From Uloborus plumipes (lineage: Eukaryota; Arthropoda; Arachnida; Araneae; Uloboridae): a DNA stretch of 64,000 bases. Under the pieces are notes generated by a model, which was not told where the DNA came from, did no database searches, and was given only the letters and a program-made list of their open reading frames with translations. Made by a program: the position numbers and the translations under genes. How positions within the stretch are numbered: the first letter of the stretch is position 1; each line of letters starts with the position of its first letter. The stretch covers positions 1 to 64,000 of the forward strand of contig JAXGGA010002308.1 of assembly GCA_038373865.1 (NCBI GenBank), written 5' to 3'. Shown piece by piece: positions 46,670-57,130 of this stretch.

Positions 46670-48050
46670 GATAAATAAATAAGCATTTAGGCAATCTCAT
46701 AACCCTTAGAAACTGCATTAATAATTTACCTGATCAAAAATCATCGAAAGGAAATAAGAAATGCTCCAAAATAGAATCTCATGATGAATATGGGAAGCAC
46801 ATCCATAGTTAAAATACATTCAAGGCACGGAACAAACATCATTAATGTAATATTTACTGGAAAGGGAAAGAGCAACGGGGTTATCAGCAATCGGAGTTAC
46901 GATTAGAGAAGCATGCAGAATGTTGGCTCATATCGTTTGCAAAAGACGAGTGGGTTACATTCGAATAAATGACATTTGCTTATTTATCGTTTGTCAGCGG
47001 TCAGTAGAGTGTACTTTAGCTTGTTCTGTTGAAACGTACAATGTTCCGGGAAAGGCAGACGATTTTGTTTGCGTTTAAGGTCTCTATGGTGACCAAGTTT
47101 GTGTTTCTTGTATTCTATTGTCTTTGAATATTGTTTGTAAAGTTGAGAGGTACTTAGGAAAACTGAATTTTGTGTTGTTGGTAATGGAACTTTTTCCGTA
47201 AGGATAGGAAATAATTGTTTATTTGGACGATAAGAGGTCATATTTTGACGTCTGGAATTATTTTATTGAAAATAAAACTAAAGAATATACAAAATAATTC
47301 GTCTGTAACAAGCACATTCTAAGCTCATAGCGTATATACGAAACATTATGGTAATTGCATTTAAGAGGAGTCAGTTCTCTATACGCGTCATGTTAAATTG
47401 CTAAACTTTATGCACTTTTTCTTTTTTTTTTAAGTTTTTTTGATAGAAACTTACAATTTTCAAAACTTACAAAAGATATTTAAGAGCCTACTGAAATGTA
47501 ATTTTAAGGCAATGTTGTTTATTTTATAGTTAACAGTATTTTAGGCAATCTCAACTTTTATTTTTGGAAAAACACTTTCTGAGCAGAAAAGCAGCTGTTT
47601 AGGAAAAAGTATCAGTCTTGAAGCAAAAATTTCACTTAAGTATTTTTATGGAAATCTAGGTAAAATATCAGAACGAACAATATGTAGAGCAGAAAAAGGA
47701 ACATGAGTTTTAAAAATGAACGCTTCTGGGAAAACGCACTTGAAATGTTGTTCTTGATCAGCTAATCGCGGTTTTTTTTTTCTTTTACGTTTGAAATTAG
47801 TTACTTTTAATTTGCACAGAAACATGGATTAGGTGTCGTTTGAATATTTCGAATTCAAAAGAAAAAATATTGGAAAATTCACTTTTCAATATTTTAACGT
47901 TTCAACTCCCCTTGAGATGATGAATCGAAGGTTTTTGCTGTATCAATTTTTTCCAATAATTACGATTTTGCTTTTGGTTAAAGGTAGTAGTTACACATGG
48001 TAAAAATTCTCAATATCTACCATGTATATACATACACACATAAACATTTC
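46670..48050. other. AT-rich stretch without a recognised gene
   Basis: No repeat or coding signal beyond short unsupported frames. Confidence 0.4.
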
Positions 48051-48089
48051 TTCTTCCTCATCTTATTGACTGACAGCACTGATGTGCAA

Positions 48090-48490
48090 GACATCAAACA
48101 GCATTCCCTCCATCTCGCGACTTGACCCATTAGCGCGCCAACTGTGGGAAATACCCCCCGATAAGCAAATGCACTCTGAGAGGAGAGCTGAAACCGAAAC
48201 CGGCGATTCTTCCCAGCCAATTCGTCTTTCTTTCCCCCGTAAATGCACCAAACAAAACTGCCGGATCCCGGGCATCGAGTAAATTGGCCCAGCAGATGAT
48301 TCCGACTGCTCTGTGTGCATCTAATATCCCCTAAACGCTGTCGATGGGGGATTCTTTCTGGGCAGGGAGCTTTCTCCCGTTTCGGAAGATATCGGCGAGT
48401 GGCAATCGAACTGGTCCTAATTTGTTGCGAAAGGGAAATGGTATGTGATATCTGCGTTTCGGTTGTGGCAGTGGTCAAGGACTTTAGGCG
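48090..48490. promoter_or_regulatory. GC-rich non-repetitive patch, candidate regulatory element
   Basis: About 400 bp with clearly higher GC than the flanks and no simple repeats. It includes CCATTAGCGCGCCAA, CCCGATAAGC (GATA core), AAATTGGCCC and GAAGATATCGGCGAG. Four overlapping open frames on both strands, including the longest in the window (48017-48526, minus, 169 residues), have no domain or splice support and are best explained by few stop codons in GC-rich DNA. Regulatory function is inferred. Confidence 0.3.
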
Positions 48491-48561
48491 GATCGGGTGA
48501 TTGTTAATATTGTATGATTGTGTCAATGTTTGTTTGATTATCTTTATACGCTTAGAAACTA

Positions 48562-48938
48562 CACTGTTAAAAATTCAGGAAGCTGTTATGGTAAATGTTA
48601 CTGTACAATGTAGCGTTTACAGTACAGAAAATTTTTACAGTGAATTGTACCGATAAAAAAATTGCGATTGCAGCGCCAATTGATTGACGCCACTGTGAGA
48701 TGCAGATGACATCCTATTTCCACTCTCCTGATGCATCTCATCTGGTACCGTGGATTGTGAAGCAATGTGTAAAAATTGGGTCCTGGGTTCGGTCCTTGCC
48801 TTTCGTATCTCGTGCTTTTTAATCCTCGTTTTCTGTTCCGTAAAATTTTACAGTAAAAAATATTTTACGGTAAAAGTTACTGGCAACATGGATACCAGTA
48901 ACTTTTACAGTAAAATTTCAGGAAAATTTTTAACAGTG
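48562..48938. mobile_element. 377-bp MITE with CACTGTTAAAAATT ends
   Basis: CACTGTTAAAAATTC at the left and AATTTTTAACAGTG at the right are inverted. The interior has additional palindromic pieces made of TTTTACAGTAAAA and GTTACTG. The target duplication was not resolved. It resembles, but is not clearly the same family as, the CACTG-ended elements at 14861 and 15241. Confidence 0.55.
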
Positions 48939-51040
48939 CATACTGAAAAATCCAGTGGTTTGTATTTGTACTTTTTAGGTTATTTAGATTCGTGATTCAT
49001 GTTTTTTTTTAACAAAAAAATCACAGATAAATTCTGAATGTAAAATACTGAAGATTTGTACTTTTGTTTTAAAAATAGTTAGATAAGTTATTAATCTAAT
49101 TATTTGTAGCTAAAAGAATTGAAACAACAATAGCAAATTTGTGTGCGAAATAAATGTTTTGAATTTTCGTAAGTCATGCAATAGCCAATTTTATTATGGT
49201 TCATTTATTTGTTTATTTTCTATTCATTTACTCATTTATTTATTTATTTTTTGAAAAAACAGTTAGAGGTTGAAGTTAATTCTTAAAACCAAGATCAAAA
49301 CGCTTCAAGAAGTCCAAAAGCAAGAACAGATAGTGCAAAAGACATGCGATGCGCCAAAAAATAAATAAACCGAAGTTTGGCTGTTATGGTAGTATTCTTA
49401 ACATTTTAAATACTGTCATATGACTGATTGAAACATATTTCGCGCCTAGTTTAGCTCTCTTTTTTTTTTCAGCTGTTCTAGATTTATATTATTTTCAGCA
49501 TTTGCATTTCTTTATAACATAGAAAGTGTATTCAAATGTACTATCATGTCACATTATAATTGTTCCAACAACGCTCACAAATAAAATAATTTGCTTATTA
49601 CTTCCCCTTCTTTTGTACTATCATAACAACATCATTATTTTGATGAGCTCTGCAAGTCCTGGCCCACTTCTTGTTGTTCTTTCAAACCACTTTATTAACT
49701 CTGTCCTTGAGCTTATGACCTTTATTTTATTGGTTGGCTCTTATTTAAAGTTATACAAATAAGAAAACTCGTTCTATGTATTCAGCAACTTATAAATATA
49801 TAATAATCCTTTGTTTCTTTTTCGTAAACACACAAGTATCTCCATCTCATTGTTTATTAAATGACTCTATCGACTTTTTGCAGATCGCTCGATATATCCC
49901 ATTGAGTACCTAGTATACCTTATAATTAACATACGAGCAAAACTTTTGAAGAAACTGAATTGAGCCATATTTTCATATCCGCTCTTCGTATCCATGAACT
50001 TTTGTTGTGAGAATGCTGTATGCAAATCTGTCTTATCCGCCATTTTGGTGCCGAGCATTTTATTTTAATAGTTTATCCTTTTTTCTTCTTCTGCACATAT
50101 TTTACAAGACCTGATAGCTCATTCGGCTTCAATGTAGAAAATATTTAATCTGTAGTCTGTATTTTAATTGAATAACTCACTTTTAGAAATAATGAAAAAA
50201 AAAGATAATCATATTTTTTTTTTAAATTGCAACAGCGTTAATGTTCTATATTACTAACCTAACTCTGACACGCAATATGATTGGGTAAAAAACTAATGAA
50301 AGCAAATATAAAAGACTCTCCTACAAAAGTCCTATGAGCAATAATTGGCTCAAAAATAACAAAATATTTAAGTGAATATCGTGGTTTACGTTAGGAGTTG
50401 AATATAGTTAAATAAATTCAACATTTTTAAGTAACAAAACACTAGTAGTTTTCTTTAATTCAACACTTTTGAGTCACATTTGATTTAAGAAGAATCAACA
50501 CATTTTTCTAAACATTTAAAGAAAGGCTACTTATTTGCGTAAAATGAAATCTACAATTTTTCTGACAGTTTGAGTGCTCAGACTCGAAAATCAAAATTAA
50601 ATTGAGAAATAAATATGTCTTATTTCAATAAATGCTCATATCATCAGTGTTCTCGCGTTTAAATATTTTGAACACTTTAACCAATTTCATTTAGTTCATT
50701 AATTTTCTTGAATTGGAATGTAAAGACGTCCCTACTTATCAGGATGTCAATAATGCTAATGTTCTTTTTGGGGACCAAAATGGCGCGTGCTGAACAGACC
50801 AGTATTTGCATATGCATGATTCCACTTTCTGTAATCTTACGTCTTTTGTTGCTATGCTTCCTTATTACCTCAAAAAATGAATATGTTTAAGTTAGAAAAT
50901 AACATATCTGCCCGTATTATTACTCTTCTTTATGTTTTATTTCCGACTCACTGCATTAAATAAAAACGCCAGGGAATAACATCTTTCGCGATGACCATCC
51001 GTCGTGGACTTTAAGCCATGAGCAACTCAATCAATAGGGA
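48939..51040. other. AT-rich stretch without a recognised gene
   Basis: Nothing beyond short unsupported frames and TTTATTTA runs near 49200-49260. Confidence 0.4.
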
Positions 51041-51089
51041 CCACTATTGCATGAAGAGTGTTTGCTGTGGTCCGTTCAATCAATTGACA

Positions 51090-51665
51090 ATCAAGTGGGT
51101 GTGGGAGATGACAGAACTGTGGAGGACTTTTGTAAGGAAAAATCAGACATGGGGATAAAAGTTGAGCATAATATTCTTTGTGTAGTTGTTTTTTATTTCT
51201 TTTTGGCTTCTTTTTGTGGTTTAATCGTTGATGCCTACTTGCTCGATAGGTTGTTCTTTTTTGCAGCAGAATTTTTGTCCTAGCCTTGTGTTGTGTTTAC
51301 GGTAAAATCCTATTACACTGTAAAATTTTGCAACCACATTTACTCACTTATAGTAGATTTTACCACAAAGTATCTCGTAAAAAGCAAATATTAAAATAAG
51401 ACTTTTGCGAAAGAGTACTGGCAATACAGATGCTAGTATTTTTTAAAGTCAATGCTCAGAGCTTTTTAATACATCGTTTTAACTTTTCTGAACCTAGTTT
51501 TATAAAGTGGGAACTGGAGAGGACAAATCTGTGGGGGACTTCTGTACGGTATAAAAGTTGAACGTCTTATTCGTTTTTTTCCTTGTGTCTTGGGGTTGGT
51601 TTTAACTTTAATCACTATTGATCAATTGCTTGTTCCTTCTCCAGCACAAATTTTATTCCCAATTT
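51090..51665. repeat. diverged direct duplication, about 415-bp offset
   Basis: 51090-51285 and 51505-51665 share GGTGTGGGAGATGACAGAAC-like, GTGGAGGACTTTTGTA-like, ATAAAAGTTGA, TTTAATC..TTGAT and TTCTTTTTTGCAGCA-like blocks in order. No coding was recognised. Confidence 0.55.
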
Positions 51666-51935
51666 TACGATTTGTTTATTTATATCTACTCCTTACAAAA
51701 TTCTTTTAAAAAGTATGACATTGGTCTCTTCTGTGCTAGGTATATTTCAAGTATAATTTACCTATCTTCAATGATCTTTAACCCTCGAAAAATGATATGT
51801 AAATTGTTTACGTCTTAAAAAATAACTGTTGCAATATCTCCAGTTATTCCCATTTCTTCTTTCTCTGCCGTCATCCATATCATCCTTAGAAATTTAGTTT
51901 ATTTATGCATTGATCACTAGTATGCTCTTTATATA

Positions 51936-52715
51936 ATTTGCTCCGCTGTTGTTATATAATTTACTCCCAAAGTTAATTTCACTCTTCAAAAAAATAAAAG
52001 AGAATTTTTTCGCCTTGAAAAAAACCTGTGTATTTATCTGTATGATAAATATCCTCACGAAGTAAACAAATGCTCGTCATTCATTTCCACGTGTTACAAA
52101 CCACGTGCTCTCTCAATAATAAAGCAGCCTCTTTCTCAATAAACCACGATGAGGAGGAAGGGGGAAGCCACAGCAGAATACGCGCGCGAGCCAAAAGTCA
52201 TCAGGGCTTATATCTTTAACATTTATTTTATGTATCTATTGCATTTATTTGTACGTTGATCACTGTTATGATCTTTAAAAAATTTGCTCCGTTTCCGCTA
52301 TATAATTTACTGCCAAAGTTAATTTCACTCTTCAAAAAAATAAAAGAGAATTTTCAAGCCTTAAAAAAATTAGTTATATATCTGTGTAATAAATATCCTC
52401 TTACGAAGTAAACAAAGGCTCATCATTCATTTCCTTTGCTCTGCTGTTGTTATATAATTTACCCCAATGTTAATTTCTCTCTGCAAAAAAATACAAAAGA
52501 ATTTTCACTCCTTGAAAAAAAAAACCTTTGTATTTATCTGTATAATAAATATCCTCTTACGAAGTAAACAAATGCTCGTCATTCATTTCCACGTGTTACA
52601 AACCACGTGCTCTCAATAACGTCAAAGCAGCCTCCTTCTCAATAAACCATGATGAGGGGGGACAAGGGGGGCTGCAGCCACAGCAGAAGACGCGCGCGAG
52701 CCAAAAGTCATCAGT
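51936..52715. repeat. three-copy tandem repeat (about 270, 147 and 283 bp) with paired CACGTG sites
   Basis: Copies at about 51936-52205, 52286-52432 (truncated) and 52433-52715 begin TTTGCTCCGCTGTTGTTATA and share the ATATCCTCNYACGAAGTAAA block. The full copies carry CACGTG twice, 15 bp apart (52088 and 52103 in the first copy, 52591 and 52606 in the third), then CTCAATAAACCAYGATGAGG and ACGCGCGCGAGCC. Both E-box palindromes are intact in both full copies. Confidence 0.75.
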
Positions 52716-52739
52716 GCCTATATCTATCACATTTCCGGG

Positions 52740-52965
52740 TCAGCCAACCCCCCTGTCATTTGCGCCGTTAATTAGTCGCGGCCCGTACTAATGAGCGCTA
52801 ATTGGCGCCGTTAAACGCCGTCGCCAGCGCAACTGAAGTGGTTTCGGGAGGAATGATAGAGCGAGCGAGAGAGAGAGAGAGTGTGTGTGTAGGGGAGAGA
52901 GTGAGATATGATGATTAAGGCCCTCGTGGTGAAGCCAGCTGTACGGGGCGAGCGCGGAATCGCTT
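52740..52965. promoter_or_regulatory. GC-rich block dense in homeodomain sites, with GAGA tract; candidate enhancer
   Basis: TTAATTAG (52768-52775), CTAATGAG (52788-52795) and GCTAATTGGC (52797-52806) lie within 40 bp of GC-rich sequence, followed by CCGTTAAACGCCG. A TGTCATTTGCGCC at 52754 resembles Meis/Exd-type TGTCA. A (GA)n/(GT)n tract follows at 52857-52895, which could bind GAGA-type factors. Sites are seen; enhancer activity is inferred. Confidence 0.45.
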
Positions 52966-52999
52966 CGTTTTCCGAATGTGTTTCTTTTATGTGGTTCTG

Positions 53000-54000
53000 A
53001 AATTCAAGGTGGTTGAGTTTGCTCTAAGATGATGGGCATGTTAATAGTGTGGAATTTCACGGGTTCAGGTGGTCAAGTACCGTTGGACAGTAGAGTTTCT
53101 TTTTTTTTTTTTTTGCTTTAGAATTTGTATGTAGGTCAATTTTCTACTTGATTAAGAGAGAACAGAATATTTCATGCTTTGCGTGAAGTTACTGAAACGC
53201 TTGTGCTTTTGTCGTTTTAAATTATTTTATCCATTAGTCACGTGGCACCACATATCGAGAATGTTCTGAAATCTTTTATTGGAATTCCTCGTAAATAACA
53301 CATGATGTCATTATGTTACTTTTTATTTCTCTTCTTAAGTTTTTAATACTATTTTTTTCGAGTTAAAAGAAATTTGTTACCTGGTGCAATTTCAGAAGAA
53401 GCGTAAGATAATATATTGAGGTTTTTCACCACATATATAAAATTATTTATCGCTCCACCATATTTTTTTTTCCGTTTCCGGCAATTAAACATGGCTATGG
53501 CTCTATTTTCGCATGGCAAACATCGGTTCACTTACGGGAAAGTCAAAAGAAATGAGACTGAGGGGGTGGAGTGAGAGCTGCATTTATTTGGCAAAATAAA
53601 AGTGAAAAAATATTTTTAGCTCATTCAAGGGATGTAGCAGATTTAATACAAATTTGCTACATATCTTGAAGAAGGTATAAATACTTTTTTAAAATATGTT
53701 TTTGAAATGTATATGCAGCTGTCTCCTTCCTCCCGCAATCGTATTCTACGCTGTTCTTCTCTGCAGTTTATTGGGTTCAATTTTAAGAAGGAACGCTTTA
53801 GTTATTCCACCATTGTGCTGTATTAAAAGTTTCGCTTATAACGGATAATTATGTATTAATGAAGAAAATTCACTTTTTGGACAGCTTACATCACGAGAAT
53901 GCATTTTCTCTTCGTAATGATATGTTTTGTTTAAAAACTGGCTTGTGCCTGTAAAATAAGAATCCGTCGAGAATACTTCAATGCTGCATAGTTTTTACCA
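53000..54000. other. AT-rich stretch without a recognised gene
   Basis: A poly-T tract lies at about 53098-53114. Nothing else was recognised. Confidence 0.4.
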
Positions 54001-55015
54001 TTTTTCAATCAAAACAGTGAACTGCAGAGTCCTAATAGGGTTGTATTTTTGAAGTTATAAAGTAACACTGATGTTACAACCGTAGTGTTATTGCATACCT
54101 TTTTATTTTTTTAATGAGATTCTTTGAAATAGTTTTCATATGAGATTATATATATGAGTGGAACCCAGATGAAACATTCCACTCTTTTTTAAGAGCCTCT
54201 TATCTCTTGTAATTGTAAAAAAATCGCCGAAGTCTTCGAAAGAAAACAAAGACCCTAACGCTAGAAAATTGCATTTTCGCGATCACTTCTGTTGGAAAAC
54301 TAGCACCCACCACCTTTTGGGAAAAAACTGAACCACAGAGCTGATCTCTCTATTTCAGAGCAGATACTTTGAGATTACAATTAAAAGTAAGGGTCTATTA
54401 CTTCATGAATAGTACATTCCGAGCCTGGACTATCTGGCTAAAATAAGGTTGTGTGTTTGTAATTATAAAGAAACAGTGATGTCACCATCATACTATTGCT
54501 GCAAACTTTTTGTGCGAGGGACTCTTTGAAATGTTTTCTGTGGGCGATCTTAATCCAACGAAAACATTTTCTCTTTGTCAAAAAGCCTCTTGTCTGATGT
54601 AGCTGTAAAAAGATATTCCACATTCTTAGAGGGAAAAGATAGAATCTTATTACTTCACGAACAGCGAGGTAAAAACCTGGATTGTATGATTCAAATAAAA
54701 ATGTATTTTTTTAGTTTTAAAAAACATTGATGTCATTATCATCCTATTATTTCATTTTTGCAATAGGTTTTCCTTAGAAAGCTAGGCTTTCCATATGCGA
54801 TCTTATGCCCAGGTGAAACATTCCACTCTTTTTTAAAAGCCTCTTGTCTCTTGTAACTGTAAAAAGATTCGCCATTGTCTTCCAGAAAGAAGAAAAAAAA
54901 GAAAGATCCTAGCGCTGGAGAAAAGTTTTGCAAACTCGCGATCACGTCTGTTGGAAAACTAGCACCCACCACCTTCTGGAGGAAAACTGAACTGAACCAG
55001 AGAGCAGAGACTCTG
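54000..55015. repeat. local tandem repeat, three diverged units
   Basis: Units recur around TGATGTCACCATCATACTAT-like starts (near 54069, 54477 and 54729), each followed by GGCGATCTTA-like, CATTCCACTCTTTTTTAARA and AGCCTCTTGTCTCTTGTAA. The first and third also share CGCGATCACTTCTGTTGG and AAAACTAGCACCCACCACCT. Open frames here come from the repeats. Confidence 0.65.
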
Positions 55016-56870
55016 AGATTACCGGTGTGAGAGCAGAAGGGGAAGTATGGAACGGAAGCTTGGGGGGTAAGGGAATGAAAAAAGGTCGTAGAAAGACGCC
55101 TCTGACAAATGATCCTTCAACGAAAAGTCACGGCGAACTAGATAGGCCAAAAAACGTTCTACCCCCACCCCCGCACCACACCACATCAGTTCTTACTCTT
55201 TAAACTGGAGAACCAATCAAGTGGAAGCTAGCGTCTAAGAGACCGGAATGCATGGGAAGGAATTCCAGTTCCAAAAAGGGAAGGTGGGGGGCTAGATGCG
55301 TATATATACCGATATATGTGTACTTTATATATATCTATATATCTCTCTGTGTGTGGAGATACCACTTAAAGTATGAAATCAGGGGGAAGTTTAATAGGCT
55401 AAGGCAACAGCGCCAGTAATCGATGATAAACGATTGATCGATGGAAAAGTTTTTTCTCCTTTTACTTTTTTGGGGTGGGAAAAATAAGATAAGTTAAAAA
55501 GGGTTCAGGGGTCTTGGAAAGTTAGGGATTTTCGCCCGTGGAATGAAGTAGTTTCCTTCAAGTTTATTATCTAGGTAACTCTAAGACACGTGCGGGGTAC
55601 TTTTTTTTTTTTGGTATGGAGGAGCGGGATTCTTATTTGAAGTTTCTGTGCGAGTTCTTTATTTAACGGCAGACTATTACCTGCATCGTGAGTCTTTAAT
55701 GAATGAGATTGGGATTTTCTTAGTACCAGAAACAGCTAGCGATAAAGATAAGGAAGGAGTGGCCTGTCGATGAATCTCAGAGGCTATCTTTTTCAAGCCA
55801 TCGCTTGGCGCGGTAAGGATAAATCCATATCGGCTTAGTAATCCATTTTAATATATTTGTTTAAAAGAAAACTGGAAGAATTAGAAACTTTTAATTCTGT
55901 TTAAAGATAGGCAACTAAGAACCGTTCTTTTGAACTTTTAGGTCGAATTTATCGGGTGCTTTTGAATTTTTTCACCCGATTGCCTTGAAAAATCTGGTAT
56001 CTTTTTTAAGGGTATGCTTTCTGTTTTCGAGAAAACTTGGGACAGCACTTTTCTATTTAAACTATTTTATTAGTTTTTATAAGATTATTTTTCGCAAGGT
56101 TACTTCAGATTTCAGAAAATTTTTTGCTATATTTCGAAATATTTAGTGAGCTTTTGTTTCATCGATAATCTTTCTATTACTCTGTACTAGGAGAGCTTTC
56201 ATAGTAAACGATACGTGCATATTGTGCACTTTATGACTGATAAGCTTTAGTATACCAAATATCTAATTACACAGGCACTTTCTGAATTTAGCAGCATTTC
56301 TCCTTTGATTTAGAATGAATTTCGTTTGCATACTTTTTTCTTAAGTTTTCTGAGTTTTCTCCTTAGTGATTGCATTTTCTTTACTTAGTTACAATTTTTT
56401 CTTTGCGTTCATGTCTTAATTTTTAAAAAAAAGCTTTGACTATAACATAGAGCAAAAATCCTCACGATTCATTAAATTCTGATTAGGTCCTTTATCTCAT
56501 GTAATTACTTTATGTAATGTCGAAAACTTTGCATAATTTTATCAGCTTTAGATTTTTTTTTTTCGTTTGAAAACCACGCATCATACTTAGACGTTAATGT
56601 CCTGACAAATAATCTGCAATTTTTAATTAAGTTCTGAACCTTAAACTTATGCACAAGATTTCATTTAGTTTATAATTTAAAACTTATATTTACCAGCGTC
56701 GTTCATATTCCTCTCCAAAAGCATTTAAAATATTTTTCACAAAATATATTCAAAGCAATAGATTTCTCCCCATCAAAAGCGCCATATAAGCACAATCAAA
56801 AAATTTCTTATCTCTTGAATAAATTTATCCAGCAATTATCATCAAAAATCAGCCTCTTCGAATATTAAGG
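55016..56870. other. stretch without a recognised gene
   Basis: A GC-richer patch at 55020-55300 is followed by an AT/CT microsatellite at 55305-55355. The remainder is AT-rich and featureless. Confidence 0.4.
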
Positions 56871-56884
56871 TAAAAAATTATGTG

Positions 56885-57130
56885 TCTCAACGCAACGTGG
56901 CTCAGCCTTCAACTAATTAAGAAACACTATTACGCTGACGTCTAATCGCGCCTGCCATCGTTTGGATTATTAATCCCAAAGCCAATAATGCAGCAACTAG
57001 GCGTTTCTATTGCTTCTATTGTCGCAAGAAAAATAACCTTCGGCTATTCATTTCCCCGTTGTCCCATAGCAATGATTAGTAGTATACTATGTGAACGTAC
57101 AAAGGATCGCGGTTCAGCCGAGATTTTGCT
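56885..57130. promoter_or_regulatory. candidate regulatory block with a perfect TAATCC palindrome
   Basis: GGATTATTAATCC (56964-56976) is a perfect inverted pair of K50-homeodomain (Otx/Bicoid/Gsc-type TAATCC) sites. Around it are CTAATTAAG (56914-56922), TCTAATCGCG (56941), a SOX-type CTATTGTC (57016) and TGATTAG (57073). The 250 bp are less AT-rich than the flanks and lack repeats. Function is inferred. Confidence 0.4.

Noticed and set aside
48017..48526. 169-residue minus-strand open frame, the longest in the window
   Set aside because: Open frames overlap it on the other strand, it has no recognisable domain and no splice pairing, and it extends out of the GC-rich patch into AT-rich DNA. 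Few stops in GC-rich sequence explain it.
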